64,000 nucleotides of DNA from CBDBDZ01 sp965204215 (GCA_965204215.1 CBDBDZ010000013.1:496001-560000); one strand, 5' to 3'; positions 35,220 through 45,868 are shown, counted from the first letter of the stretch. Notes: generated by a model from the sequence alone, not told the origin. Translations and numbers: made by a program.

Positions 35220-36227
35220 TTATTGAGGAATTGATGCGTTTTTTCTAATGATTTGCATAATGTCAGCGCCATACGTTGTTTCTACCAAAGGCCATACTTC
35301 ACTGCGGACTTTGGCAACCCACTCTGCCAGCTCAGTAGAGCTGGGCACTATGTACTTCATGCCGTTTTCTTGTGCGGTTTTTATCCAGTATTCGTCTTCG
35401 GTTTTGGCATCTTTAAACTGTTTATCGACAATCACTTTGGCTGCTGCCTCCACAATGGACTGGTCATTTTGGCTTAAACTTTCCCACGCATCTAAATTCA
35501 TGACTAACATGGCGGCGGCAAAATTTTGTTTGGAGTGAACATAGTAATCCAATATGTCGCCAAAGTATTCGTAATCCCAATAGATAATATTGCCTGAATC
35601 ACCATCGACTACACCAGTTTGAATGGAGGTATAAACTTCGGACCAGTCGATAGGCACTGCTTCAAAGCCCATAGCTACAACGGTTTGCGGTAGCGGGAAA
35701 ATGGTTTGAGTGCGAACTTTAATGCCTTTGGCATCAGCTAAATTACTGGCATAACGCCCGCGAGTTGCTACCCCGCCAAAGCCTTCAGGATAGGGTCCCA
35801 AAAATTTCAGTCCATTTTCAGCAAACAGTGGTGTTACCAGTTTATTTAACCAACCATTTTTAGAGTAGGCTTTAATGGCATCGTCCCAGTCTAACACCAA
35901 ATAAGGAACCAGCCCAATAGCAAGGCGTTGGTCATAAGAAGTCATGGCCCACTCTAAAAAGAAATGGATATTGCCTTTCAGTAGTTGATCGTACGATTCG
36001 CCTTGTCCTCCCAGTTCATTTTGGTAGAACACGTTAATTTTAATTCTACCGTTAGAACGCTCAAATATTTCATCGGCAAACAATTTGCTGGAAAGCCCTT
36101 GAGGTGATGCTTTATCGCCAGATGCCGTGATCATATGAAATTCTATTTCAGGAGACTTGGCTGCTAGCTGCAAGTCAAGGCTTATCAATATTAACGGCAA
36201 CAGCGCTTTGATAATTTGTTGTAGCAT
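35220..36227 (-). CDS. dctP: TRAP transporter substrate-binding protein (DctP)
   Basis: The 335-residue periplasmic binding protein begins with a signal peptide (MLQQIIKALLPLILISLDLQLAA). It shows the DctP fold motifs: ASPQGLSSKLFADEIFERSNGRIKINVFYQNELGGQGESYDQLLKG, GLKFLGPYPEGFGGVATRG, the substrate-anchoring Arg region KGIKVRTQTIFPLPQT, and MGFEAVPIDWSEVYTSIQTGVVDGDSG. Known ligands of this family are carboxylates, including C4 acids, malonate, sialic acid, ectoine and taurine. Next to betaine-type demethylases and a malonyl-CoA-synthetase-like gene, a carboxylated osmolyte or malonate is plausible. It is divergent from the ligase gene. Confidence 0.92.
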   Translation of the reverse strand: MLQQIIKALLPLILISLDLQLAAKSPEIEFHMITASGDKASPQGLSSKLFADEIFERSNGRIKINVFYQNELGGQGESYDQLLKGNIHFFLEWAMTSYDQRLAIGLVPYLVLDWDDAIKAYSKNGWLNKLVTPLFAENGLKFLGPYPEGFGGVATRGRYASNLADAKGIKVRTQTIFPLPQTVVAMGFEAVPIDWSEVYTSIQTGVVDGDSGNIIYWDYEYFGDILDYYVHSKQNFAAAMLVMNLDAWESLSQNDQSIVEAAAKVIVDKQFKDAKTEDEYWIKTAQENGMKYIVPSSTELAEWVAKVRSEVWPLVETTYGADIMQIIRKNASIPQ

Positions 36228-36426
36228 ACCAACAATTTTAAGTGATGAGTGACTAACTGCGAGTTTTCAATCAGGATGACCTGTCTTATTACAAAGGTCT
36301 CAGGGTGGTTATTGAATGAATTTAGCTGTCTTAGTGTACACATTTTTGCCTTCGTTACAATTTTTAATGCACAATCTGGGTTAAAATCGAAGATTAGCTA
36401 ATCAAGTAATCTGGGACAAAACTCAA

Positions 36427-37935
36427 TTGAATCTATACACTATTTTTGCGCAATCCTTTCCTGCTAATCATTTTTCCTGTTTGTTAATTACGGAAAAAGG
36501 GGAACAATACTCATACGCAGATGCCGAGACTCAATCAGCTAAAATTGCGAATTATTTAATGGCTTTAAATTTAGAACAGGGTGCACGCATAACGGTACAA
36601 ATTGAAAAGTCGCCACAAAGTTTGTGGTTGTATTTAGCAGTATTGCGTTGTGGTTTGGTATATCATCCCTTGAATACTGCCTATACGTTAGATGAATTAA
36701 ACTATTTTATAGGCAATGCCAAACCCTCGGTCATTATTTGCGACAGTAGCAGGTACAGCGACTACAGTTACTTATGTGAAACTCAACATATTGATCACCT
36801 GTTAACTTTAAATGTCGATGGCAATGGTTCTTTAATAGATGCTATTAATCATCAACCCATAAGCTTTGATACAGTGACCGTCAAATCAGATGATACAGCA
36901 CTGCTGTTATATTCTTCGGGTACTACTGGTAAGCCCAAAGGTATTATGCTGACACATAATAATATGATAGAAAATGCTAAAGTGTTGGTAGAACATTGGG
37001 ACTTTACCGAGCAGGATTGCTTGTTACATGCATTGCCAATTTATCATTTGCATGGACTTTTTGTGGCAATTAGTTGTGTGTTAATGAGTGGTTCCAGTAT
37101 GCGTTGGTTAGCGCGTTTTGACGTGGATGAGGTTATGCAACAATTACCTCACTGTAGCGTAATGATGGGTGTGCCAACCTACTATACAAGACTGCTTGCC
37201 AATGATGATTTTAATCGTGGCATCACAGACTCAGTGCGCTTATTTATTTCAGGTTCAGCACCGCTGCTTATCGCAACATTTGAAGCTTTTGAACAGCGCA
37301 CAGGTCAAACCATTGTCGAACGCTATGGAATGTCTGAAACAGGAATGAATACTTCTAACCCCTATCGTCTTGAACAAGGTGCACGTAGAGCAGGGACAGT
37401 AGGTACCGCCCTTTCTGGAGTGTCCATCAAAGTGGTTACTGATAAATTTAAAAATTGTGCACCTAATGAAATAGGGGCTATTTTAATCAAAGGGCCTAAT
37501 GTATTTAAAGGTTATTGGAATATGCCTGAAAAAACGGTGGCAGGCTTTACCGATGATGGTTTTTTTATTACGGGCGATTGCGGTTTTTTGGACGATGAAA
37601 ATTACCTGACCATTGCAGGGCGTGAAAAAGACATGATTATTTGCGGCGGTTTGAATGTTTACCCTAAAGAAATAGAACTGCTGCTTGATGAACATTCCGA
37701 TGTAATAGAGTCAGCCGTAATTGGTTTACCCCATTCTGATTTTGGTGAAGTTGTGGCGGCAGTAGTGGTTAAACAGCAGTACAGCACTTTAACCGAACAT
37801 GAGCTTATTGCATTTGCCAGACAGCGTTTAGCAAACTTTAAAGTGCCGAAACAAGTGTTTTTTGTTGGGCAATTACCCAGAAATGCAATGAGTAAAGTAC
37901 AGAAAGCACTGCTTAGGGAAACATATCTTTTCTAA
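36427..37935 (+). CDS. Malonyl-CoA-synthetase-like acyl-CoA ligase
   Basis: This 502-residue ANL-family ligase has the AMP-binding loop LLYSSGTTGKPKGIMLTH, ERYGMSETGMNTSNPY, the GDCGFLDDENYLTIAGREKDMII hinge, GGLNVYPKEIE and the C-terminal catalytic lysine in PRNAMSKVQK. Its N-terminal part (VQIEKSPQSLWLYLAVLRCGLVYHPLNTAYTLDELNYFIGNAKPSVIICD) closely resembles what I recall of MatB, which makes malonyl-CoA from malonate. The start is a TTG with a weak ribosome site. If the aminotransferase yields malonate semialdehyde, this gene could activate the derived malonate; other short dicarboxylates are possible. Confidence 0.82.
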   Translation: MNLYTIFAQSFPANHFSCLLITEKGEQYSYADAETQSAKIANYLMALNLEQGARITVQIEKSPQSLWLYLAVLRCGLVYHPLNTAYTLDELNYFIGNAKPSVIICDSSRYSDYSYLCETQHIDHLLTLNVDGNGSLIDAINHQPISFDTVTVKSDDTALLLYSSGTTGKPKGIMLTHNNMIENAKVLVEHWDFTEQDCLLHALPIYHLHGLFVAISCVLMSGSSMRWLARFDVDEVMQQLPHCSVMMGVPTYYTRLLANDDFNRGITDSVRLFISGSAPLLIATFEAFEQRTGQTIVERYGMSETGMNTSNPYRLEQGARRAGTVGTALSGVSIKVVTDKFKNCAPNEIGAILIKGPNVFKGYWNMPEKTVAGFTDDGFFITGDCGFLDDENYLTIAGREKDMIICGGLNVYPKEIELLLDEHSDVIESAVIGLPHSDFGEVVAAVVVKQQYSTLTEHELIAFARQRLANFKVPKQVFFVGQLPRNAMSKVQKALLRETYLF

Positions 37936-38017
37936 GTAACGTACATAATGGGTTGAATATATGTGCATTTAACTATATCATCTTTTGTCATAATTGCTCC
38001 GCTCGTATTTTTTTAAC

Positions 38018-40441
38018 GTGTCAATTTTAAAAATTCTAAAAAAACACCTTATTATAGCAATAAACACAGTAATATTTGCTGGCTTTTCTACCTTGTTATT
38101 CGCCAATTCATTGAATCCTTGGGTAGAAGGTAGAGACAAGGCAAGTCGCGTCTCTGCGGATAACATTCTGGTAGCGCAAGGACGTTATATGCAATTTAAT
38201 GCCAAAGTAGCGAGTCAGTCGATTGGTTCCGATAATACAATCATTATCCCTTTAGCTAATGGGCAGTATGCAACTTATATTTTAACACCCAATAACACCA
38301 TGTCGGAGACATTGGCAAATAAATTCCCGAGTATTCGTACTTACAGTGGTGTGGATATTAACAACCCCAATAATAAAGGAAGTTTTGATTTAACACCTGT
38401 GGGGTTTCACGGTTATTTCAATCACAATGGTACATGGTTGATGATAGATCCTGTAAAAGGAGCGATTTCTACAGAACATGTGGTTTATAAGCGCAATCAC
38501 GCTATTGCTCGCAATATGAGATTAACCGATAGTGTCATTCAACGCAATAAAGCATCAAGCCGTGTTGAAAGTGCGGAAAATGTTAAGGAGCGAAGCGTCG
38601 TAGGTGATCAGCTTCGGATTTATCGTCTGGCAGTTAGTGCCAGCGGCGAGTATACCGAATTCCATAGTTCCAGGAATGGCAATGCGGCTAATGTTACCGA
38701 TGGTTTGGCGGGAATAGTTACGACAATAAATCGGGTAAATGAAGTCTTTGAACGCGATTTATCAATACGTTTTAGTTTAATTGGTAATAACAACTCGTTA
38801 ATTTTTACTAATCCTGGCACTGACCCTTTTGATAATGCCAGCTTTGCAGATTTAAATGCCAACCAAACTACTATAGATAATATTATAGGTTCAGCCAATT
38901 ACGATATAGGCCATTTAGTAACCACTGGCGGCGGCGGTGTTGCTGTCCGCGCTGTATGTGAAAATGGTTTTAAAGCGCAGGGTTTGACAGGTTTGCCTGA
39001 GCCTTTGGGCGATGTATTTAATATTGATTTTGTGTCTCATGAAATAGGGCACCAAATGGGAGCCAACCATTCGTATAATGGCGGAGATGGGGCATGCGGT
39101 GGTCAGCGAGTACAAGGTACTTCATGGGAACCAGGCAGTGGTGTTACCGTGATGGGATATGCAGGGATATGCGGTGAAGAAAATATAGCAACAAACTCCA
39201 TTGCTGCTTTTCATATTGGCTCTATTGAAGAAATTTTAGATTTTATTGACAAGCCGTTAAATACTTGCGGTACAGTCACATCATCGGGCAATACTGTGCC
39301 AGTGGCTAATGCAGGCAGTGATGTTACAGTTCCTTCCAATACCCCTATGTTGTTAGAGGGCTCAGGTTCAGACGCTGATAACGATAGCCTTACATTTTCA
39401 TGGGAACAACTCGATACAGGAGGGCAAACCAATAATGCAGAACAAATAGCTCAAGATGATGGTTCAAGAGCACTGTTTCGCTCGTTCTTGCCAGTATCTG
39501 AATCCTTACGTTATTTACCCAGATTACCTGATTTAGTAGCAGGCACTAGCACCCTGGGCGAAGCGCTGCCAACTACTAATCGCAATTTAACCTTTCGCTT
39601 AACCGCCCGGGATGGTCGCGGAGGGGTTGCTACTGATGAAAAAATTATTACGACAATTAATACCGCAGGACCTTTTACCGTAACTGCACCAGCAACAGGT
39701 AGTACCATTAACGGTACAGGTTCTGTTCAATGGGATGTTGCCAATACTAATCAGGCTCCTGTTAATTGCAGCAATGTGGATATTATGCTCTCTACAGACT
39801 CAGGATTAACCTTCGTTAATTTATTGGCACAAACGCCAAATGATGGTAATCAAACTATAAGTTATACAGGATCTAATAGTACCACAGCCAGAATTGCCGT
39901 GAAGTGTAGTGGTAATGTGTTTTTTGGTATCAATCCAGGTAACTTTAGCATTCAGGGTTCAGATACTCCTTCGACAGATTCTGATAATGACGGTATTAAC
40001 GATTCTGCCGACAATTGCCCCAATAATGCCAATGCTGACCAGCTAGACACCGACAGTGACGGCAGCGGGAATGTTTGTGATAGTGACGATGATAATGACG
40101 GCTTACCTGATACTTATGAATTGGCAAATAATTTAAATCCTTTGGTTAATGACTCAGCGGCAGATGCTGATAATGACGGGGCAACCAATTTAGCCGAGTT
40201 TTTAGCAGGTACCGACCCTAACGATAGTAACTCTACACCTTCATCAAGTCACAGTATTTATGATATTGATGGTAACGGCACTGTTGATGCTCTAACCGAT
40301 GGTTTGTTAATATTACGTTATCTCTTTAATTTTAGAGGGGATACTTTAATTAATGGAGTAGTTGGTGCCAATGCGACTCGCACTACTGCAAGTGATATTG
40401 AAGGGTATTTATCGCAGCAAATTCCCAGTAACTCATTTTAA
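38018..40441 (+). CDS. Secreted reprolysin-like zinc metalloprotease with C-terminal calcium-binding repeats
   Basis: GTG 38018 gives 807 residues with a signal peptide ([25 protein letters not shown]). Next comes a prodomain-like region, a metzincin catalytic domain with [15 protein letters not shown] (zinc-binding HExxHxxxxxH) near residue 345, and [11 protein letters not shown] holding the Met-turn. An Ig/PKD-like domain follows ([26 protein letters not shown]), then thrombospondin-type-3 repeats rich in Asp ([17 protein letters not shown]) and a dockerin-like end ([20 protein letters not shown]). It should degrade extracellular protein. The start is uncertain: no clear ribosome site, and a TTG lies 24 bases upstream. 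Its 3' end overlaps the convergent ABC gene by four bases. Confidence 0.88.
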   Translation: MSILKILKKHLIIAINTVIFAGFSTLLFANSLNPWVEGRDKASRVSADNILVAQGRYMQFNAKVASQSIGSDNTIIIPLANGQYATYILTPNNTMSETLANKFPSIRTYSGVDINNPNNKGSFDLTPVGFHGYFNHNGTWLMIDPVKGAISTEHVVYKRNHAIARNMRLTDSVIQRNKASSRVESAENVKERSVVGDQLRIYRLAVSASGEYTEFHSSRNGNAANVTDGLAGIVTTINRVNEVFERDLSIRFSLIGNNNSLIFTNPGTDPFDNASFADLNANQTTIDNIIGSANYDIGHLVTTGGGGVAVRAVCENGFKAQGLTGLPEPLGDVFNIDFVSHEIGHQMGANHSYNGGDGACGGQRVQGTSWEPGSGVTVMGYAGICGEENIATNSIAAFHIGSIEEILDFIDKPLNTCGTVTSSGNTVPVANAGSDVTVPSNTPMLLEGSGSDADNDSLTFSWEQLDTGGQTNNAEQIAQDDGSRALFRSFLPVSESLRYLPRLPDLVAGTSTLGEALPTTNRNLTFRLTARDGRGGVATDEKIITTINTAGPFTVTAPATGSTINGTGSVQWDVANTNQAPVNCSNVDIMLSTDSGLTFVNLLAQTPNDGNQTISYTGSNSTTARIAVKCSGNVFFGINPGNFSIQGSDTPSTDSDNDGINDSADNCPNNANADQLDTDSDGSGNVCDSDDDNDGLPDTYELANNLNPLVNDSAADADNDGATNLAEFLAGTDPNDSNSTPSSSHSIYDIDGNGTVDALTDGLLILRYLFNFRGDTLINGVVGANATRTTASDIEGYLSQQIPSNSF

Positions 40442-41262
40442 ACTCTTAGTGTAAAGTGGCCTTGTTCTTCGTTGATATTAACGTCAATTCCAAAAGCATG
40501 GCTAAGAATATCAGCTGTCAATAAGTCGGCTTTATTGCCGTCGGCGAATACTGCGTTGTCTTTCATAATGACAATACGCTTGATAGCAGGAGGGATTTCC
40601 TCAATATGGTGCGTCACTACAATCAGGTTTTTACCAGAGTCTAACAGCTGGTTCATTAACTGTTTGTAGTGATGTCTTGCCGCTATGTCCAGACCACTGG
40701 TTGGTTCGTCAAAAATTAAGGTTGAAGGGTTGTGTATTAATGCGCGACCAAGAATAAAACGGCGTTTTTCTCCAGTTGAGAGTTGGCAAAAATAACGATT
40801 CATTAGATGCTCAATGCCCAGTGATTTGGCTATATGACCGATATTATAGCGTTGTGCGTTGGTATAAGATTGATGCTTCCATACACCGATAGAAGCATAG
40901 TAGCCTGATAGCAGTATATCGTCACCTTTCACGTCGTCGCGATAAGTGTTTTGTAATTGGTGGCTGACTATGCCAATCTGTTTTTTAAATTCCCATATAT
41001 TGACTGCGGTTTTACCTAGAATTTTAAGGTGGCTACCAGCTTGAACAATAGCTCTTAATTCACCTTGTAACAAGCCTAATAGTGAGCTTTTGCCTGAGCC
41101 ATTAGCGCCGATAACAGCAAGGCTTTCGTTTTGCTTGATTTGTAGATTCAGGTTATTGAAAACCGTTATGGTATTATCAAAGAATTCGCGTCTAACGCTG
41201 ACGTTCTTAATATCCAAAAGCAGAGGTTGCTCAACTACTGATATCGGTGTTAGTGTAGACAT
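40438..41262 (-). CDS. ABC transporter ATP-binding protein (ModF-like)
   Basis: The 274-aa ATPase has Walker [10 protein letters not shown] (52-60), the Q-loop region [12 protein letters not shown], the signature [15 protein letters not shown], Walker [12 protein letters not shown] and the switch histidine VVTHH. It is a lone nucleotide-binding subunit with no permease beside it, similar to ModF/YlmA-type cytoplasmic ATPases. ATG 41262 is preferred. It lies inside the end of yebC, overlapping it by 32 bases in another frame, which suggests translational coupling. An upstream ATG at 41286 would deepen the overlap. Confidence 0.88.
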   Translation of the reverse strand: MSTLTPISVVEQPLLLDIKNVSVRREFFDNTITVFNNLNLQIKQNESLAVIGANGSGKSSLLGLLQGELRAIVQAGSHLKILGKTAVNIWEFKKQIGIVSHQLQNTYRDDVKGDDILLSGYYASIGVWKHQSYTNAQRYNIGHIAKSLGIEHLMNRYFCQLSTGEKRRFILGRALIHNPSTLIFDEPTSGLDIAARHHYKQLMNQLLDSGKNLIVVTHHIEEIPPAIKRIVIMKDNAVFADGNKADLLTADILSHAFGIDVNINEEQGHFTLRV

Positions 41263-41953
41263 TTTGAACGTCATCCAAGTCATCAAGCATATCGACTAGA
41301 CCTTGAGTTTTTTCAGAAGTTTCTTCATCAATGCCTATTTGCGGGTCAGCGACTTTGGTAGTCTCTGCAAAAGCAGGCTCAAGACCTGCGCCAATGAGCG
41401 CATCTTTTACAGTAATAAAGTTTTCAAAGCTGGTAATAACTTCGATGGAGTTGTCTTCGTGAGTGATAATATCTTCTGCTCCAGCCTCTAACGCAGTTTC
41501 CATAACAGCATCTTCATCGACACCTTGCTCATAAACAATTTGCCCAATATGTTTGAACATATAGGCTACAGAGCCACTAACGCCCATACTGCCGCCACGC
41601 TTGGTAAAAGCATGACGCACTTCGGCAACCGTGCGGTTGCGGTTGTCGGTCAGGCATTCAACCAAAACCGCTACACCATTAATGCCATAGCCTTCGTATG
41701 TAACAGCTTCGTAATTATCTCCTTCAGAGTTGCCGCTGCCCCTCGCTATAGCTTTATCTATGGTATCTTTTTTCATGTTTGCTGCAAGGGCTTTATCCAC
41801 TGCGGCGCGCAAACTTGGGTTGTCGGCAGGGTTAGGGCCGCCTTTGGCAGCCACTACCAATTCGCGAATAATTTTGGTAAAGACTTTTCCACGCTTGGCA
41901 TCAATTGCAGCTTTTTTGTGTTTAATGTTAGCCCATTTACTATGACCAGCCAT
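41231..41953 (-). CDS. yebC: YebC/PmpR-family DNA-binding regulatory protein
   Basis: This 240-residue protein has the invariant YebC beginning [27 protein letters not shown] (recognised from its first 20 residues) and three-domain body ([59 protein letters not shown]). Family members act as transcription regulators or, in some species, as a translation factor that relieves ribosome stalling. It lies downstream of aspS on the same strand, which is a common arrangement. GGAGGTAA precedes the ATG. Confidence 0.96.
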   Translation of the reverse strand: MAGHSKWANIKHKKAAIDAKRGKVFTKIIRELVVAAKGGPNPADNPSLRAAVDKALAANMKKDTIDKAIARGSGNSEGDNYEAVTYEGYGINGVAVLVECLTDNRNRTVAEVRHAFTKRGGSMGVSGSVAYMFKHIGQIVYEQGVDEDAVMETALEAGAEDIITHEDNSIEVITSFENFITVKDALIGAGLEPAFAETTKVADPQIGIDEETSEKTQGLVDMLDDLDDVQNVYTNTDISS

Positions 41954-42045
41954 TAAATTACCTCCGGATTAATTGGGTTGGCTTTGGATTTATTAAGATG
42001 TCAGGCTTAAATCTGACTCTGTTTAGATAACAATATTGCATCAGC

Positions 42046-43818
42046 TTATTTGCCAGGCGGATTGCGCAATTTAATATGTAATTCTCTAAGTTGCTGTGTA
42101 GCCACATCGCCAGGTGCATTGGTCAACATACAGGTAGTTGTTTGTGTTTTGGGGAAGGCGATAACATCGCGGATGGACAGCGAATTTGTCATTAACATAA
42201 CCAATCTGTCCAAACCAAAAGCAATACCTCCATGAGGTGGGCAGCCGTACTTCATGGCATTGAGTAAGAAACCAAATTTATCGTTGGCCTCGTCTTCATC
42301 AATACCTAGTATTTGCAATACAGTTTGTTGCATAGCAGACTGATGAATACGAATAGAGCCGCCGCCTAATTCCGTGCCGTTAAGTACCATATCGTAAGCG
42401 CGCGACAGAATAGTTTCCGGGCTATTGATCAATTCATCATTGCTGCCACTAGGTGCAGTAAAAGGATGGTGAATAGCGGTCAATCCTTCGTCGGTTTCTT
42501 CAAACATAGGGAAGTCAACTACCCAAAGTGCGGCCCATTGTCTGGTGTACAAGTCTAAATCTTGACCTAATTTACAGCGCAGCGCGCCCAATGCGGCATT
42601 AACCGTATTGGCTCTATCTGCACCAAAGAATATTAAATCACCATTGTTAGCTTCGGTACGTTCTAAAATTGCAGCGCGTACTTCAACAGGTAAAAATTTA
42701 ACAATAGGTGATTGCAGACCTTCTTTCAAATCATCTTTGTTATTGATTTTGATATAAGCTAAACCTTTAGCACCGTAGTCGCCTACGAACTTGGTGTAAT
42801 CGTCAATTTGTTTGCGACTAAGTAATTCGTTGCCACCTGGTATCAGCATTGCAGCGACTCGACTCTTAGGGTCTATGGCTGGGTCTGAAAATACCTTAAA
42901 CTCAACATCTTTCATTAAATCAGCTACCTCTACTAATTGTAATGGTATACGTAAGTCGGGTTTGTCTGTGCCATATTGATCCATAGCATCGGCGTAAGTC
43001 ATTATTTCAAAGTCACCTAAATCAGTATCGAGTAATTCGGAAAACAAATATTTCACCATACCTTCACCAATTTGCATAATATCATCTTCATCGACAAAAG
43101 AGGCTTCAATATCTATTTGAGTGAATTCAGGTTGACGGTCTGCGCGCAAATCTTCATCGCGAAAACATTTGGCGATTTGATAATAACGGTCAAAACCTGA
43201 CATCATTAACAATTGTTTAAATAGTTGTGGTGATTGTGGCAATGCAAAGAATTTGTTCTCTTGAATACGGCTTGGAACTAAATAATCGCGGGCACCTTCT
43301 GGTGTAGCGCGGTTAAGCAGGGGTGTTTCAACGTCCATAAAGCCGTTAGATTCCAGGTAACGGCGCACATTGCTGGTGACTTTCGAGCGAAACTGCATAC
43401 GCTGTTGCATGCTTGAGCGGCGAAGGTCTATATAGCGGTATTTCAGGCGTACTTCTTCTCCTGCACTGACATGCTCATCCAGAGTAAAGGGAGGGGTTTC
43501 TGCAGCATTAAGTATTTCCAGTTCAGTGCCATATACTTCAATTTCGCCAGTAAACATATTAGGGTTAATGGTTTCTTCATCGCGAGCGCGTACTTTACCT
43601 GTAACTTTTAATACGTATTCGCTTCGCACTTTGTCCGCCATTTCAAAATGGTTGTCTGCATCGGGGTCAAATACTACTTGCACAATGCCTGTTTTATCGC
43701 GAAGGTCAATAAAAATAACACCGCCATGGTCACGGCGGCGATCAACCCAACCACAGAGGGTTACGCTTTGTTCCAAACTGTTGGTATCCAGTATCCCGCA
43801 GTAGCTTGTTCTCATCAT
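42046..43818 (-). CDS. aspS: Aspartyl-tRNA synthetase
   Basis: The 590-residue class-II synthetase charges tRNA-Asp with aspartate. It has the N-terminal OB-fold anticodon-binding domain ([23 protein letters not shown]), motif 1/2 ([20 protein letters not shown]), the bacterial GAD insertion domain and motif 3 ([17 protein letters not shown]). Length and order match the bacterial type. Two adjacent ATG codons can serve as start. It heads a minus-strand unit with yebC and the ABC ATPase downstream and the FmdB gene 25 bases upstream. Confidence 0.98.
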   Translation of the reverse strand: MMRTSYCGILDTNSLEQSVTLCGWVDRRRDHGGVIFIDLRDKTGIVQVVFDPDADNHFEMADKVRSEYVLKVTGKVRARDEETINPNMFTGEIEVYGTELEILNAAETPPFTLDEHVSAGEEVRLKYRYIDLRRSSMQQRMQFRSKVTSNVRRYLESNGFMDVETPLLNRATPEGARDYLVPSRIQENKFFALPQSPQLFKQLLMMSGFDRYYQIAKCFRDEDLRADRQPEFTQIDIEASFVDEDDIMQIGEGMVKYLFSELLDTDLGDFEIMTYADAMDQYGTDKPDLRIPLQLVEVADLMKDVEFKVFSDPAIDPKSRVAAMLIPGGNELLSRKQIDDYTKFVGDYGAKGLAYIKINNKDDLKEGLQSPIVKFLPVEVRAAILERTEANNGDLIFFGADRANTVNAALGALRCKLGQDLDLYTRQWAALWVVDFPMFEETDEGLTAIHHPFTAPSGSNDELINSPETILSRAYDMVLNGTELGGGSIRIHQSAMQQTVLQILGIDEDEANDKFGFLLNAMKYGCPPHGGIAFGLDRLVMLMTNSLSIRDVIAFPKTQTTTCMLTNAPGDVATQQLRELHIKLRNPPGK

Positions 43819-43843
43819 GGTGGTTCTCTAATCTTATCGGTTA

Positions 43844-44191
43844 TTAGGAGGCAGCAGAACCTTTTACAGTTTCTGCGCTGTTGGTAGACTTAGACGTTGT
43901 TGTTTTTTCAGCCTTTTTCTCGAAAGTTGCATTGTCGGGTTTTTGCTTACTATCTTTTTTGTTATCTAAGTTTTCAGGTTTATCTGAATGTACAATATTC
44001 TTTTTATCTCCAGTTTTAAAGTCGGTTTCATACCAACCGCTACCTTTTAGGCGAAACATAGGAGCGACAACTTTTTTAGAAAGTGTCGGATATTGGCATT
44101 CAGGACAATATTTTAGCGGCGGATCTAAAATTTTTTGCAATACATCAAATTCGTGTCTGCAATTGCTGCAAATATAATCGTAAAAAGGCAT
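43844..44191 (-). CDS. FmdB-family zinc-ribbon protein
   Basis: This 115-aa protein carries the FmdB/CxxC_CXXC_SSSS zinc ribbon at the N-terminus (MPFYDYICSNCRHEFDVLQ ... LKYCPECQYPTLSKKVVAP), with Cys pairs at 8/11 and 29/32, followed by GSGWYETDFKTGDKK. The low-complexity Lys/Thr/Ser/Glu tail is typical of gammaproteobacterial members. The gene very often sits directly upstream of aspS, as here. Its function is not established; a regulatory or metal-sensing role is assumed from the ribbon. Confidence 0.92.
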   Translation of the reverse strand: MPFYDYICSNCRHEFDVLQKILDPPLKYCPECQYPTLSKKVVAPMFRLKGSGWYETDFKTGDKKNIVHSDKPENLDNKKDSKQKPDNATFEKKAEKTTTSKSTNSAETVKGSAAS

Positions 44192-44288
44192 GATTGTTTA
44201 AAATAACTTTTTTAGTAACCCAAATTTTAAGGCGCAGTATTATACACGTCTATAGGGTGAAGCCGAATAAATAGAGTGGTGTTTTGGA

Positions 44289-44834
44289 TTAATCGGGTAT
44301 CTTGATGCCAGTTTCAAAGCCATCAATACTGGTGCGATTTAAACCCCACTTGTATTTGATTAGTTCATTATCGCGTTTCTCCCATAAATTAACCAAAGTA
44401 TCGCGCTGATCAATAAAATCGAAATGAGGAACGCCAAAACCACAAGATGTTTGTACCATTTCAATATTCACTGTATACACTTGCCGTGTTGCGGGGAATT
44501 GTGAAAAGTGTTGCAGCGTCTCATCCCAACCTTCATCGTATTTATGCAGTACTGAAATAGAACCATAGATCCTTAAAATTAAAGGTTGCTTATCAAACGA
44601 ACACCACATAAGAGTGATACGGTTAATTTGCTTGGTATGGGCGGCTGTTTCGTTGCCACTGCCTGATAAATTGAGCCACTGTAGCTGGTTAGCATTGATA
44701 ATGCGTAGTGTATCCATACCTTTGGGCGAAATATTAACACGTCCTGTAGGGGCGGCAGTGCCAACAAAAAAAATGTGTTGCTGATTAATAAAATCCATGA
44801 GTTTATTGGAAAGTTCGGGGAATTGCTCAGCCAT
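44289..44834 (-). CDS. Pyridoxamine 5'-phosphate oxidase-like flavin-binding protein
   Basis: The 181-residue protein has a split-barrel FMN-binding fold: FFVGTAAPTGRVNISPKGMDTLRIINANQLQWLNLSGSGNETAAH followed by RITLMWCSFDKQPLILRIYG. This is the pattern of the small PNPOx-like family annotated from bacteria to yeast. True PdxH enzymes are longer and have different substrate residues, so vitamin B6 metabolism is not implied. It may be a flavin- or F420-type reductase. Stand-alone on the minus strand. Confidence 0.88.
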   Translation of the reverse strand: MAEQFPELSNKLMDFINQQHIFFVGTAAPTGRVNISPKGMDTLRIINANQLQWLNLSGSGNETAAHTKQINRITLMWCSFDKQPLILRIYGSISVLHKYDEGWDETLQHFSQFPATRQVYTVNIEMVQTSCGFGVPHFDFIDQRDTLVNLWEKRDNELIKYKWGLNRTSIDGFETGIKIPD

Positions 44835-44937
44835 AGTTAAATGTAAGTGGAAGGTTGATTATCAATGAGGTTAGTCATCAACAGTATACTCAATTATGGA
44901 TTGGAATGCTGGTTATTTGCCTCTATAACGAGGGTAC

Positions 44938-44962
44938 AACCTTCTGTTTAAACCAGAAGGTT
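44938..44962. terminator. Perfect 9-bp hairpin between flavoprotein gene and tRNA-Ser
   Basis: AACCTTCTG (44938-44946) pairs with CAGAAGGTT (44954-44962) around a 7-base loop; TTATTTAG follows. The ~300-bp gap (44835-45133) around it has no gene. It could be a terminator on the plus strand or a regulatory palindrome. Confidence 0.4.
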
Positions 44963-45133
44963 TTATTTAGCCAAATATTATTTCTTGGCGATGGATGTAG
45001 TAGTATAAAATACTTAGGTAAGTAATCTTCATAATCTGGATTTAATAATTGCCTAAGTATACAGGATAATGCATAATCGCACCTCCTTAAATATGCGGTG
45101 AGAACTTCGGTTCGGTGAATAACCACCTAGTTC

Positions 45134-45224
45134 GGTGAGGTGTCCGAGTGGTCGAAGGAGCATGCCTGGAAAGTATGTATACGTTTATAGCGTATCGAGG
45201 GTTCGAATCCCTCTCTCACCGCCA
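45134..45224 (+). tRNA. tRNA-Ser(GGA)
   Basis: The 91-nt gene folds as a class-II tRNA. The acceptor arm GGTGAGG pairs with TCTCACC (one G-U), with discriminator G and encoded CCA at 45222-45224. The anticodon loop CTGGAAA carries GGA. The long variable arm (TACGTTTATAGCGTA) is typical of serine tRNAs, and the T-arm GAGGGTTCGAATCCCTC is perfect. It lies just left of the mobile-element-rich region, and tRNA-Ser genes are common island insertion points, but I find no duplicate of its 3' end in the window. Confidence 0.97.
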
Positions 45225-45308
45225 AACCCGTTCGGAATTTTGGCGGATTTTTAAGTATTTTTAGTAATATTTAAAATAAGCGGAAATTCAATAAGCGTAT
45301 TGCTATAT

Positions 45309-45328
45309 ATAGCTTTAAGCTATTTTTT
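45309..45328 (+). terminator. Intrinsic terminator downstream of tRNA-Ser
   Basis: ATAGCTT/AAGCTAT forms a 7-bp stem with a tiny loop followed by TTTTTT, 85 bases after the tRNA. Confidence 0.6.
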
Positions 45329-45406
45329 GGCGTATATAAATTTTGAGGATAGTAGTTTATTTTGGGATTTTAACGTTCCATGGAACTACTAACTGAGGAA
45401 TAAATT

Positions 45407-45821
45407 ATGTTTGAAGCATATGATTTTAATTGCTGTAAGAATCCCTTGTGTAAAAACTATGGAGATTCCATATTATCATCGCAAGCTAAGAAGAAAGGCG
45501 GTTATAAGCTAACCAAAGGAAAGCAAGGGATAGAAAAATACGAATGCAGGTACTGTGGACTATCTTCAAATCAAATAATATCACCAAAGTCTTTACAAGT
45601 TACCTATCAATATTTCTACTCGCAAAGTATTCCTTATGCTACTTGCCCTAATACTGATTGCGTTAATCGCAACATAAACCTATTTGAGAGCTTTAAGAAA
45701 GTTAGGAGACCTAAGTCACTACCTTATCGCTCTATTGGGAAGTATAGGGCTGTATGTCGGCAATGTAAGTCTAGTTTTTATATAGGTTCTGCAAAAAATA
45801 TATCGCTAACAAATAGAGAAA
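45407..45821 (+). pseudogene. Zinc-ribbon protein gene truncated by an IS3 element
   Basis: The first ~138 codons of an unrecognised protein with several Cys pairs (DFNCCKNPLCKNYG, YECRYCG, YATCPNTDCVNRN, YRAVCRQCKSSF), i.e. repeated zinc ribbons as in DNA-binding or transposase N-termini. The frame runs into the left end of the IS3 element and stops at 45850, so the natural C-terminus is lost. Upstream are an 8-bp inverted pair TAGTAGTT/AACTACTA (45350-45357 and 45384-45391) and the palindrome GTTCCATGGAAC (45375-45386), a possible operator. GAGGAATAAATT precedes the ATG. Function unknown. Confidence 0.65.
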
Positions 45822-45868
45822 TGGACCCCATTTTTCAGACAGAGGCTTAAGAAATATTTTGGACAGGT

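Noticed and set aside
44923..45126. 67-codon minus-strand frame next to tRNA-Ser
   Set aside because: No family features, and it covers a strong hairpin.
45134..45224. Island attachment site at tRNA-Ser
   Set aside because: No repeat of the tRNA 3' end found elsewhere in the window and no phage-type integrase.
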